The notes beneath the pieces were generated by a model. The model was not told the origin of the DNA. It made no database searches and worked only from the letters and a program-made list of their open reading frames with translations. Of a stretch of DNA of 64,000 bases, positions 13,471-25,551 are shown piece after piece. The stretch is taken from NCBI RefSeq assembly GCF_963662255.1, contig NC_085052.1:5066807-5130806 (forward strand), in the 5' to 3' direction. Origin of the DNA: Cinclus cinclus (lineage: Eukaryota > Chordata > Aves > Passeriformes > Cinclidae). The stretch's first letter is position 1; each line of letters starts with the position of its first letter. The position numbers were made by a program, and so were the translations under genes.

Positions 13471-16400
13471 TCCAGCTGGGACTCCCTAAACATAGAGCAA
13501 TGCATGGTTCTGCCCTCTGCACATCATTTACCCCCATCACTGCTGCACAGGGAATTGTCTAGCAGGCAGAGTCCAAGTCACATCTGCCAGGATGAACACA
13601 GCTCAGTCCAGGTTCCCCCTCTGTACCAGCCTGTAGGCACAGGAAATGCTGAGCCCAGGGAGTGACAGCACTGAGTGACAGTTTCAGAACATTTTGTTAC
13701 GAGTTTCTTATATACTGCATAATTAAAATCAAAGTTAAATTTTCAGGGAATTCTTTCCTTTTCTTCATATAATTAAGCTGAATTGCAATCAAACTTAAAA
13801 AACCATAAGATCTCTGTTTCAGTGCTTTCTAGGTGAATCAATTTAATTTTCAGTTTAAAGCCTATGTTATAATTTAGAAAATGACAAAACAAAGTCAAAA
13901 TATAGATGCATCTGTTTAGTTTAAAATCTATTTCTTGCTTTTTTTAAAGGAAAACTATTATTCCCAAACTGGTGATTCCACTACTGATACAAATGCAGTC
14001 CTGACCCAGAACTGAAAGCCTATCAGGGTACCCTTCAGGATCCTGGAGAAGTCTAAAACACTACAAAAGTCTTTTGTAACCATCCTCCACTATCTCTTGT
14101 TCCATCCTCTTTCTGTGAGTGTGATTGCTGTGTGTCTGAAAAAGACTGATACGAGTCAATGGTGTAATGGCAGATTGTTTCTCTTAGTTGTAACAACCTC
14201 TCTCTGTTCCTAACAGGTTTCCTGTATGCTTTAACTGACCCTGCACAGATTTGTGCATTTGTGTCCATCTCACACACTGCACAAGGATTCCAGGGCAATT
14301 AACCTTTGGAAGGACATGAACAAGAATCCTCAGGGAGGAGAAATCCAGGTGAAAAAGCAAAAGCAGTGACCGAGCTGAGGCACTGGGGCTGCCAGAGCCC
14401 AGATTTCACAGATAACCAGTTTTATTTCTCCACAAAGCCAGTAATTGTAGTGCCACCACAGGGCCTGTTTTGAAATGAGATAAATCTCGCCCCCCTTGCA
14501 GATGGCCCTACAGCAGCTTTGCCTTCCATACCAAAGGGCCAGTGTAATTCAGAGTGAAGTCTGGCTGACAGATAAGAAATAAAGCAAGATACTGTCCTGA
14601 AAAGTAACAACCATGATTACATTAATGGAGCATTGAAAAAAAAAACCAACAAAAAAACAGTCTTCAGTCTTTACTATAATGGAGCTACTTCAATAAATGT
14701 ATTCAGGGGTTGTATTTAATTGAACTCTTAGGATTTGGCTGCATTTGGAAGTTTACCAAAATATCTAGTCAGGAATAATTACCAGGCTAGGTTCTCTAAT
14801 TGAGATTTAAAATGTCTTTTTCCTATTTAGTATAAACTATGCTGGAGCTGTGCCTGAAGAGCTGCTTTGGAAGGATTCTGAGAGTAGATAAATCTTTATA
14901 ATTATGAAAGAGCCACATAATGTAATACACAAGGACCAGGCAAAGATCATCCAGTCATCCATCCCAAAGAAGAAATCTCAAATTTCTACCAGAGAGTCAA
15001 ATATCAGTTGTGAGTTAAAAGAAAAAACTGAGATGTGGCATCTCACATATTTCAGGTCTCTAAAGGAGTTCTTAAAACCTATTAGTTTTGATTTAGCTAC
15101 ATTTACAAGATTTCATTAATACTTGGTAAATGCCTTAAGATGACTGGGCTTTCACTTTGTCTGCAATTGCATTCATTGAGTTTGGCTCCTAAAGTTCTTA
15201 CCTTGGAATGTGTTAATACCTAATACCTAAAAATATGACTATGTTTTATACTGAGAACACATCCATGTGACATTTATAGCCCATTTTTCCATGACTAAGG
15301 CAGGGCTGTTTCAGTAAAAAAAAAATTAAGGTAAAGTAGAAACCCATCCCTCAATGTCTCCTGGAGACAGAATAGCAGAGGCCAGTGCAGGAGAAGCAAG
15401 TGCAGGACTCACAAAATGATGCTAAATATCCAAAGAATGCCTAAATACTGGCAAAGCAACTGAGGGGAGCAGTTTTAGAGCATTTTAGTCCTGTACCATT
15501 CATATGGATCTTCTGTTCATGCCTGAGAACACCAAGAGAAATTCACTCCTGACACATCCAGAGGTTCTGCCATGGCTGCTGTGATTGTGTGAGGAGGAGC
15601 AGCAGCAGCAGAATGGGAGAGTAAAAACACTGGGAACAATCCTCCAGACCAGTGAATTTAATAGGCACCCAGATGCTATTTTTAGGAAAGAATAAGGAAG
15701 GGTGTAAATCTACAAATATTTTAAGTGCTCTGGCACTCTTGCTAATTTTATTGACATTTTAGTGAGTTTGGGGAGTTCTACAAAATAGTGAAGAGATGAA
15801 GCAGCATTACATCTGCCATATATATAGACCATATATTTTATGGATAATCATGGGATGATTTAAGACTGAAGGAGCTTAATGCATAAAGTCCATCTTGGAA
15901 AGAACAGTGACACCAACAAAGGCCAAGAAAGTGCTGCCACTTTCTTTTGGCAGGCATCTAAACTCTGAAGTAAAAATTGACACATTTCCTTATTATTCTA
16001 TATATGTTTTCCTTTTCCCTTCAGGAAAATCAAGCCCTGATGAAAAGCCAGAGTAAGAAACCAGCCAGAATGAGTTTCTATAAGTTTTCTAGACATTATG
16101 GGACTAATTTCCTGCAGCTGGGTCTCTGCTAAACATGACCAGCCCCAAAATGCTGGATGTGAGCAGCTCAGTTCCTCCCAAAACACATTGCATTACTGCA
16201 CTGCTGCATCTCTAACACATCTCTAACTCTAGATAAGCCTTGGCTGCCTAATTCTCTTTTTTTTTTTTTCCTTTCTTTTTGTCATACTCCAATGAAACTA
16301 TGCAGGAACAGTCCCCACCATGAAAAGGAATATTCCCAGCTGGTGTAAATCAGGGTTATTTCACAAAAGGCAATGAACTGAAGTTGGTTTATGTCTCCTG

Positions 16401-18035
16401 CAGCTGTAGATCAAAACAGTATTAGTGTGAAACCTGCTACATGGAGATGTTTGGAATTATTTGTGATGTGCCTAAGCCCCAGAAGCTTCTTTTCAGGTTA
16501 TTAACCACAATGTACTCATTATCCTGATCTGCTAATAGAGCTGCTGGGTAAAGATTGCAATCCCAGTACAGAATCTGACTTGCAAAGCTTTTCATACTGT
16601 GTATTGTTTTATTAGTTAACTTCACAGCAATTAAGTGATGTCAAGCAACCCCGACTTTAATGTTACTACAGCACAGAAAGTGTTGGAAATACTGTGACCC
16701 AGTGAGGTTCTAATAAATTTATTATTGAAATATCTACAAATGTATGATTAGAGATGTTTGACTGATCACCCCTTGTTTTGACCACTTTCACATTCACTCA
16801 AGAAAGTTCACACAAAAATGTTCAAACTTTTCAGCTTTCCCCTTTTTAGAAATCTAGATTGCCTTGGGAACGAGTCCAGAAAATTTCCTGTTTATAAAAT
16901 GCCAGATCACCATGAACTTTAATGATGTTTATGGCAACTGATTAAAAAATAATCAAAAGAAATAACTTTGCAGAATACATAGTTAATAGAACTTGACCCT
17001 CAAATTTCAGTGTCATCACAAGATTTTGTGAGAGTGCAATCACTGCTGGAAAAGGATATTTATTCTCTGGCTTGTGAACACATCTCTGTGTGAAGCCCCA
17101 ACACCTTTCATCTTTCTCCCACAATGCTGGATTAGTTGGATTATTTGAAATTTCTTCCTTCTAAAGGGTATGTTCCTTCCAAGTAAGGTGGAGTTGTATT
17201 TCTTTGCCAGTTTCATTTTTTTTTTACAGGCCAACAAGGAATTTATTAGCCTATTTCCATCTCTTTCACCAAGTGTCTAAAAACATTTATTGAGAAAATA
17301 AACTGATCATCCTGTTCAGTCCTTTTCTTTCCAACACTGCCTGCTACCTCACAGCCACTTAGCACTTTATAAAATTTGTACTCCATCCTATTGTACACAA
17401 GTTACAACACAATTTCACGAATGATACTGCATCAACTACATCAACTAGCCAAAAAAAGTTCCATTTACTACAATTCCTTCATTTTTTATATTATCATCAT
17501 TGATATCAAATAAAAAACGAGATTATTCTAACCATTAACTTTTTGCAGCCTTATATAACATCTCTCTCTCTTTCCCATTTTACATCTATACTTGAGATAT
17601 TTCTCTTCCACAGATCTGTTTCCAAATATTTTTCTTCCATCTAATTCAAACCAAATGACTGGTTTGGGCTTAATCACTTCTCCCTCAATTTCTTTAATAA
17701 TGTATGGATTGCATTGTGGTTTTTTTAAGCTTCCTGTTTCAATATGCATTGCTAGGCATAATAAAGAAGCATAATAAAATATTTTCTCTTCTCAATGCAA
17801 AGTCCTGCTCCAGGCTCTTGATTTCAGAATATTAGGATGGAAAATATCCAGAACTCCCACTTCTCTGCAAGTAAACAGAAATTTCTAGAGCCTGAGGGTA
17901 GCCAAAGTGATACAATTTTGTTTATATAGTCTCAGTTGCTCTTAAATCAACATCTTACATTCTACTTCTTTCGTTTGAATCTTTAACTTGATCAAACACT
18001 TGATTATTTTTGATGGGATCCTGCAAGAAGTTTCA
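13471..18035. other. Unique AT-rich non-coding DNA
   Basis: No gene is recognised and every open frame is shorter than about 85 codons. There are T-rich runs near 16257-16269 and 17217-17224 and a short CT run near 17563. No mobile element, RNA gene or CpG-rich promoter is visible. Confidence 0.65.
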
Positions 18036-18043
18036 TGACGTCA
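18036..18043. promoter_or_regulatory. Perfect CRE palindrome TGACGTCA
   Basis: The full 8-bp cAMP-response element palindrome TGACGTCA is present. CREB/ATF proteins bind this sequence. It contains a CpG in strongly CpG-poor DNA, so chance occurrence is less likely than the plain 1 in 65 kb. No promoter or transcript is visible beside it, so function is speculative. Confidence 0.3.
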
Positions 18044-18404
18044 AATGAAGATGTGATTGATACTACCAGCATGAGATGAACCATCAAAGACTGAATTTCA
18101 TTACTTTTCTTAGTAAAAAGAAACTATTTTTTCACCTTGTTCCCTCTACAAGCAAGATATAACAAATGCAGTTAACTGTGCTAATATTATTATAATTTAG
18201 AAAAAAAGTCAGATTAAAATAAAGCCTGTGTTCTTGTTGATGAATATTGAAAAACCACAGTGCAAGTTGCAGGGATCTCCCTCTATTTTGTGTGAGGACA
18301 GGTTAGTGAGATGTTGAACTAAAACCTAATTAATCCATCTGTACTTTATGTATTTTTCATTCCTCTATTTTATTTAATCTGGTGATATGTCAATACATAT
18401 AAAC

Positions 18405-18406
<2 letters not shown>

Positions 18407-18439
<33 letters not shown>
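18407..18439. repeat. (AT)n microsatellite, about 16 units
   Basis: An uninterrupted alternating AT run of 33 bp. It is a simple slippage repeat that may be unstable or form cruciform DNA. Confidence 0.95.
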
Positions 18440-18441
<2 letters not shown>

Positions 18442-19475
18442 AATCAGAACGAGTGGGTATCTTTCTTAATATAAGTGATTTTGGGGACTGTACTCAAATC
18501 TGATTGGAGTGAGCTCTTAATTTTTTTCCCCAGGATATTTTCTGATTATTTCCTTCTCCCCATCACTTGTCATCTCTCTGCCCATGTGCTCAATGCCATT
18601 AAAACCTCACAGAGTAACCAGCCTTGTTGAGCTGTTTGGCCCCTGACACATCTGTATATGGCCCAAAAAATCTAAACTGAAAATGAGCCCACACAATACC
18701 CAAATACATCCTGTTTGTTGAAAAAATATTACATTCTTTCCTCCTAGCCTCCAGTCTTGACTGTGGATTTACGGATATATAGAAATGTTTCATATGCACT
18801 ACATTTTTTTGGACAGTCATGAAGGGGATTAACCAGAGGAAGCATCATTCTGAGGCAAACTCATTTAATGCAAGGTTAAATGTATTTGTTTCCATCTGCT
18901 CTGTTGGCAGAAAGGGTTTATGGCAGGAAAGCCAGAAAAAGTCACAGAGCAATCATCATAAAATCTCACTGATACTAACAAGGGTGAGGAGTTTGACTGG
19001 ACTGAAAATATCCTGGCACCTTTCACACAACATAATGCCACTGCTTCAAGAAAGAATCGTGGGGTGGGTTTTGTTAGCTATTTATTTTTTATTTTTTTTT
19101 CAAAACAACTGCCTTAATTGTTTTAATTTATTTTAGAAATAAAAACATGCATCTGAACAACCCCATTTGCAACATCCAGTACTCAGTTTAAATTACTTTT
19201 CATGGATGGAGCTTTCTGTTTTATGCATGCCAAGAGACACCATTAAAATCACAGGAGCTGCCTGCATTCATGGGGAGCTGTAGGAGTCCACCACAGAATA
19301 TTTTTGTCTCATTTCCTGGCTCTCAGGAAGGTGATTAGCTCCGAGAACAAGCACAGTGTAACTGGAAAAGTGCATTTCTTTATTCCCTGGTCTTCACCAT
19401 CCTGTCTGTCATGGAAGATCCCTGGCAGTGGTTGTCACTCAGGTTGGGCTGTGCAGTCAGAGGGGACCCCACAAA

Positions 19476-19493
19476 GGGTCAAAGCTTTGACCT
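19476..19493. promoter_or_regulatory. Inverted nuclear-receptor half-sites in a perfect palindrome
   Basis: The sequence GGTCAAAGCTTTGACC (19477-19492) is a perfect 16-bp palindrome. It places GGGTCA and TGACCT in inverted orientation with a 6-bp spacer. The right half continues as TGACCTTGG, whose complement CCAAGGTCA is the extended half-site used by monomeric orphan receptors such as ERR. Binding is inferred and no nearby promoter is seen. Confidence 0.3.
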
Positions 19494-19668
19494 TGGCACT
19501 ACAGTCTGAGATAATTAATAGGAAAAAAAACCCCATCTGCTGATCACTTATTAACTTGGAGTGATTTTTACTGTCTTCACCTCACCTCTGCACGCAGCCA
19601 ACGCGCTCGATGTTTAGATGCATTTTCCTGGAAATATCATTTATCTGTTGCTTGTGGCACCAGGCTGG

Positions 19669-19690
19669 GTCACATCCTAAAGGATGTGAC
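19669..19690. repeat. Perfect inverted repeat, 10-bp arms, 2-base loop
   Basis: GTCACATCCT is followed by AA and then its exact complement AGGATGTGAC. A two-base loop is too tight for a stable RNA hairpin, so a dimeric protein-binding site or chance are the likelier readings. Confidence 0.6.
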
Positions 19691-20694
19691 AACTGGGAAG
19701 CAGCAGCTCCAGAAATGCAGTGTAAGAGCTGTGAAAGAGCCTGAGCAAGACAAACCATGCTACCTGCAGAGCTTGGCTGCTAAAACACGTGTCAGATCTT
19801 CCAGACTCCTGTACTGAGCACTGGCACACAGCTCACTGGTGCTTCTGATTTCTCACTGTACCAACAACAAGAATTTGGTTCACTGCTGCTTTGCCTTGGA
19901 GGTTTTGTTCCCTAGGGCATTCACAGTCGTGTCAGAGCTCATAAAACTTCCCTGAATTTTTTTCTCTTTTGTGTGAAAACCAATAAATATGTGATATCTC
20001 ATGAACGATTATTTTTAAAATTCTCTTTCCTGGGAAAACAGATGTTTTCCTTATTGCAGGCAAGTTTTTTACAGGACAAAAAGAACTTTCAAGAAGCTCG
20101 AAGGACGAGGTTTTTTCACAGTAATATATCCCCATCTGCTTGTGTAGTTTATTTTACATCATTTGGTGTCTGTTTAGCCATGGCACAGTTTAAGAGGCTG
20201 TATTGTGCTATTCTCGATTGGTTTTCAGGCCAATAAACCCAAAATGCCCAACATCTTGGAATCTGACAGTGCTTATCTGTTTACGCCTGAATTTTAGAAC
20301 TGAAAAAAATAAAATAAATTACCTGAAGAACTGAGCCTACTATTTCAGTGCTGATGGCAAAAATGGACCAATATCTCATTTTTAAGGTGTTGAAGTTTCA
20401 ATAACAAAAAATTCCTCCAGATTTGTGATTTCTTAGAGACCTCTGTAACATTTATAGTGAAAAATTTCTGTGATCAAACTGAAAGGCAGAATGTTAAATA
20501 CCGTGCCATATTTTGAAACTGTTTGCAAGTGTGTGCACCCATCCTGTCTTTTATAAAGTACATTTCTTCCCATATCTACCACACTTACTGATATTAAAGC
20601 AATGTCCACCAGCCTCCACCTAGAAAGAGCTGGAAAATGACCCAGTTCTGCTATTGACTGAAACTATAAAGCTGGTTCTTTTTTGGTTATTTCC

Positions 20695-20759
20695 AAGATT
20701 CTGTTTGATGTTGTCAGCTCATTTTTGAGATTTTGTTTGATGCTGTTGGGTTAGTTTGA
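20695..20759. repeat. Imperfect tandem duplication, unit about 32 bp
   Basis: Two adjacent copies begin AAGATTCTGTTTGATGTTGT and GAGATTTTGTTTGATGCTGT, identical at 17 of 20 positions, and then diverge. This is a small local duplication without sign of function. Confidence 0.5.
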
Positions 20760-21774
20760 GTGTGTTGTAAGTAAATTTTGCTGGGTGGCACAATCTGCCC
20801 TAGAAATATCAATAATGTAATAGCTGCAATGAAAATCAGCACGCTATTCTCACAGTACTTATAAAATAGAAACAAGTGATTTGTATGTGCTTTAGCTAAA
20901 TATCAGTTAAAGAGGAAAGCACCCTTTTTATTTACAGGAATATATAATAGAACAGACCACGTGCTGGGAAGTTCAGCTGTAGCAAGTGCACATTTGCAAA
21001 AACCATGGCAGGGACACCGAGTGTTTCAATGATTGGATGTATTTCCTGGGGAATACATATATATATATGTTTTTTTTTAAAGGTGGGATGGTTTTAATAT
21101 TGGCATTAAATTTAAGCAGCGTTCAACCTAATGGGGTGCCTTTGCTTGGCTCTGTGCCTTTGCACAGCAGGAGATCCACCTCACTGCAGTAAATATTTAT
21201 CATTTCCAGTGAAACTGAGGAATTCCAGCCTCAAGCCGAGGCTGTGCTGTGCAAAGCACTGTGAGGACAAAGGGTAACAGTCCCAGATAGACCAACAGGT
21301 AAAAAGTGGGAGTAGGAACAGTGTAAAAGCATTAAAATTATTTTTCCAGCATCATGCACCAAGTTAAGGAGCTCTGCGCAGGAGGATGCAGATCGGCTGG
21401 CTCTCATTTTTGTCCTCTGACAACCACAGTCTTTACCACATCACTCTGCTTGTTTACCAGTTAAACTTCACATCCATGAATTACAAAAACTCTATTTCCC
21501 TTCTCCATAACTATGCACTGCTAGACTTAAGAGCTGTAGATGGATTTAGGGACGTGAAAATAACTGCAGCAAATAGAAAATTAAATCACTTCTAAGAACA
21601 GGCCCGTCTGAAATTCTGAGGACATGAAGGAGTCCCCCAGATTTTTGCCAACTGATGGTGTTACCACACAGTGTTTCAGATGTTGAAACTGTGTATGATA
21701 CCGGATCATTTGAACTGAACAAAGAATTCACAAGTTTCTGTAACTTTCATGCACTGTAGCTACCAAAAAGTCAC

Positions 21775-21870
21775 AACTCCCTTGGCAGTCTATTGCTGAA
21801 TTTCACTTGCCTTAGATGTAAAAAACCTTCCTAATCTCTATCACTGCTCAGACTTGACATAGAAACTATA
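21775..21870 (-). mobile_element. Probable ancient CR1 fragment, minus strand
   Basis: The stretch running from CTTGGCAGTCTATTGCTG to CCTTCCTAATCTCTATCACT resembles the reverse complement of the CR1 region coding for the ORF2 C-terminus (the part that normally reads as a run of basic and aromatic residues before the 3' UTR). The match is weak and no end is defined. It could also be another ancient LINE. Confidence 0.35.
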
Positions 21871-22343
21871 ATAGGGCTTTCATTTCCTCTGTAGGGTGTG
21901 AGGTCCAGAAATCTTAGAGCAGGAGATGAAGAAGATGGCATCCTTCAGGTGCCAGCACAGAGTTTGCTTGCATCAGTCCTTCAAGTACTCTGACCTGATA
22001 TGTGGGTCAGAGGAACTAAATTTTTTACATCTCTCATTTGCACAGAAAATATTTCTACTAGTAAATAATTAATTACATTAAATCCTCCTGGCAATTTTCA
22101 TTATTAAATTAGTTATTAAATTATATTGCACGTCCTGGCAAATAGCAAACAATTAACCAAGGGTAAGTAAAATTTCAGTCAGAAGAACGTGGGGTTTTAA
22201 GTCACCACCAGGAGAACTCCAAGGTAACAGAACCCATCAAAATAACTTTGTTGGAGGGAGGTGTCTCCAGGTAGTCTCAATTTGTCTGTACATCCCATTG
22301 CTGCTGATACCAACGTTATCTCTGCTGTTATACTAATTATCAG

Positions 22344-22362
22344 CTTTGTTATGCTAAACAAT
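22344..22362 (+). promoter_or_regulatory. SOX/POU composite site in a TAAT-rich block
   Basis: CTTTGTTATGCTAAACAAT reads as a SOX site (CTTTGTT) joined without a gap to a POU octamer half (ATGCTAAA), followed by a second, inverted SOX-like core (AACAAT). The first 15 bases match the composite element bound jointly by SOX2 with OCT4 or neural POU factors. It lies in 22300-22440 together with ACTAATTATC, CCATAATT, GGATTAATTAG and CTTAATC, a mix typical of conserved neural enhancers. The motif is seen directly; enhancer activity is inferred. Confidence 0.4.
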
Positions 22363-22942
22363 CACTTTACTTTGGAAATGCAGCCATAATTCTGGATTAA
22401 TTAGCTCAGACTTAATCGCACCTCAGGGAAAAATAAACCAAGAATACACTGGCAAACAAGCATGACTGAGAATGGAAAGTTGCAGGAATTTGCTAATAAT
22501 TGTATAGATTGGCTTCCACAGGCGCTGATGTTTTCACATTGAAAAAGCAATTTTCTGCTATTTCTTCTGACTTCCTGAGCCTATCTTTCTGGAAGGAAGA
22601 GTAAGGAAATCAAGGAATCCTTAAAAAATGAGAAATTGTTGTGAGTTGCCACATTTATTTCAAACCTAAAATGAAGGTCTAGCTCTGAATCTGAACTCAG
22701 GCTACTTTTTCAGTTCTTGAGACTGGTTCCAGTTTCTCTCTCTGCTCTGCACATCAGAGTTTCGTAGATGCCAACTTTTTCTAAGAATCAACTATTACAA
22801 AATCCACCTCTGAGTTGCTTGCAGCAATTTCTAAGAAGTGGCAAAGCTTTTCTCAGCAAAAGAATTCCATCACATTTTGAAGCTGGTTAAAACTCAGTGC
22901 ACTCCCTCTTGCCTGCCCACCTGCTTTCTTCTCCCCCCACAG

Positions 22943-22970
22943 TCTTTAGGTCAATGCTTAATTCTTCAAG
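22943..22970 (+). other. Candidate 28-bp microexon
   Basis: A long pyrimidine tract ending CTTCTCCCCCCACAG (AG at 22941-22942) is a strong 3' splice site. Twenty-eight bases later stands CAAG|GTAAGC, a good 5' splice site. Two of three frames are open across it, which means little at this length. There is no flanking exon to link it to, so this is only a pattern match. Confidence 0.15.
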
Positions 22971-25416
22971 GTAAGCTCTCAAATAATGAAAAGGAAAATA
23001 AACTACTTGCTATGAATACACCGAGATTTTCCAGTGCTTTTTATTTTGAGGTGGTTTTTTTCACCACAATAAAAAACTAACTGCTCCTCAGCCCAATTGC
23101 CTGGAGCCTTCCACCTTGTGAAACCTCTGTTATTAAGGGGTTCAGTTGTCAGAAGGATTTAATCCCTAATCAGTCTTTGCAACCAGACTGTGCAGGCTGC
23201 CAGACAAATGCTTGGGTTCAAGTCACTGCATTTGGTCTGGATGTGTGTCTGCAGCAGGTGCAGCACACGGGGAGAGAACAGAGCTCCACCTGGGACACCT
23301 TCCAGAGCAAACCCCGGGTTTGACTCGTTCTGCTCTCCAAAGGGTGTTTCCACAGCTGCCTTCATTACTAGATAGACTTATTACTAATTTAGGTTTCATA
23401 TGATATTAACTTGCCAGGACATCTAAACAAAGACATTATGTAACACCATTTTTCCAGCCAAAGTATAACATTCTATTTGAAAAGCTCTTTAACTTTCCAT
23501 TTGTGCTGCCCTTATATTTTTTATATCAATCACTGCCTGTCTATAAACATCATCCTATCCCCACACACACATTTTATAGCACGGACTGGACTATTTCAGT
23601 ATCCAACTTTGGGCATTCTGGCTTGCCTGCCTTCTTGAATTTCGTAAGAAAATGTTTTCAATCAAGAACATATGCGTTACTGCGCTCAAATATGAATTGG
23701 TATTTCTTCATCAAGTTCTTCCAATTCAGTTAAAAAAAAAAACCTCACCACCCAAGTTTCCTGATTTCAGCTTGAAGGAGGCATTTGGCACTCCAATGGC
23801 AGCCAGGGTTCAAGGTAGTGACCGATTTTGTGAATAAAATTATTTCACAAGGAATAGAGAGCAAAAGAAAAGTGAGGAAAAGGGTGGGCTGCATGGTACA
23901 TTTATGGACCCATGGAAACGTGCAATGAATCACTGTTCAGAGAACTGAGTGATCATGAAGGGATGAGATACAATGAAGAGGAGGAAAAGCAGTTGAAAAT
24001 GTTAGTGTGTTAACTGAAACCTCTTTAAAAGCTACTTTAAAGTAATTAACAATGACTACAAAACCTGTGTAATACTATAACTTTTGAAAAAAATTTCTCC
24101 CACACAAGTACAGTCATTATATGATCATAATCTAGTAAGAAAATCACCACCAGCAAAATTCCCAGAGGAACATAAAATCACTGGCAGCTAACAGCATTCA
24201 GGCTCTTCCTGGTAAAAGTATAAATTGGATGCAGGGAATAGGATGATTACAGCTTCACCTTTCAAAAGGTTCATGGTGGTCCCTTATATTTTCTCAATTT
24301 CTATGTACTGAATGTTTGCTACAATTCTTTAACAATCTCCAACATACACTGCTTTGGAATTTTTTGAGCAATTTCCACTGCTCAGTTACATTTACAGGCT
24401 ACATTTACACTGCTCTGGGGGACTAAACTCAAGCATCAATCAGTTTTAAACTTTGAAATTTAAACTCTGAAACCTTCTCCTTCAGGAATTTTGACTAATG
24501 TGTTTCATGCAAACTGTTCCTTGCTTAATCAGCTTCAGATTTTAACTCCTTTTTTTTGATAAAGAGGGACTTCAAAAACATGCACTGAAAGCACAACATT
24601 CCCCACTCTTCCCTGCAAGGACACGGACTCTGCTGGGGAAGGAGCTGACACGCAGAACCATTGGGTCAGGAATAATGAATATCTAATCTTGTGAATGTCA
24701 GCAGAAACCATCTGAAGAAAAAAATGTAACTTTTAGACTGAATTTAGATTTCTAGAACAATATGGGGGGGGGAGGACCAATTTGTTTTGGTTTTGTTTTA
24801 AATAATAGACAACCAAGACTGGGCAAATTATTTGGCTCCAATTTTCTTAGTTAAAAAAGTCACTAATGGAGCCTAACCCTGTGTCACTCATTTCCCCATG
24901 CCTGGGCTCTGAGACACAGGCATTTAAGTACTCCAATCATGGTAAATTTGCTGTATCTGGAGAGAACCTAGAACACATTGAGGGCAAAACTCACTTTTTT
25001 TTTTTTTTCTCTGGCATTGCTAGATATATGCTCAGTCCTTCCAGAAAAAAAATTTAAACCTTGAAACTCAGCCTCAGTTGTGCAGGTGATTCCAGCTTTT
25101 AAAAGCACAGCATCTCCTGTATTATTAATGCCATCCATCTTTCAGATATTCACGCTTGCAGTGGCTGTTCCTTTCCATGACACTTTTTTTATATCTTGTT
25201 CTACACGAGAGATAAGGAGGCTGCAACTCAGCTATGTGTTTGTATAGAATAAAGATATTTAAGATCATCGTTTTTTTCCCTAATGCTGATGTACGTGGTT
25301 TTTAAAGCTCCTTCATTCAGCCCACACTCACACAGGCAAGGAGGAAGTTTGCTCCAAGCCTACAGATGGGTCAGCGAGGCCACGGGGAGGAGAAGTGGTC
25401 TGTGCTCAGTGGATGG

Positions 25417-25551
25417 ATCATGGCATGGAATGAGAAGGGAATCAGGCACCACCCTGGCAATTCTATGGAGTAGGAAGGGGATCAGACACCCCCGTGGAAA
25501 TTTTGTGGAATAGGAAGGGGATCAGACACCCCCCTGGCATTTCTGGGTCAC
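25417..25551. repeat. Minisatellite, 40-bp unit, about 3.3 copies
   Basis: Two full 40-bp copies (25441-25480 and 25481-25520) each start ATCAG-CACC and end TAGGAAGGGG. A partial copy precedes them from 25417 and a third, partial one follows to 25551. The copies differ by a few substitutions. The unit is GC-richer than its surroundings. Copy number is likely polymorphic. No coding or splice role is evident. Confidence 0.85.

Larger units (their letters stand above)
18440..21774. other. Unique non-coding DNA with palindromes
   Basis: No gene is recognised. The interval 19470-19700 is unusual in holding a 16-bp perfect palindrome, a tight group of four CpGs (19593-19609) and a 22-bp hairpin. 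Each is listed on its own or in the findings. A short imperfect tandem duplication lies at 20695-20759. The remainder is ordinary AT-rich sequence. Confidence 0.6.
21871..25416. other. Unique non-coding DNA with candidate enhancer
   Basis: No gene is recognised. The portion 22290-22460 is rich in developmental-type motifs, listed separately. A G9 run lies at 24764-24772 and a T14 run at 24995-25008. The 23190-23375 part is somewhat GC-richer, with overlapping short frames on both strands that I regard as chance. Confidence 0.6.

Noticed and set aside
13059..13505. Proline-rich plus-strand frames
   Set aside because: They are antisense readings of a degraded CR1 element.
23190..23375. Paired open frames on both strands in a GC-richer patch
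   Set aside because: Mirror openness on both strands reflects composition; no CpG island or domain.
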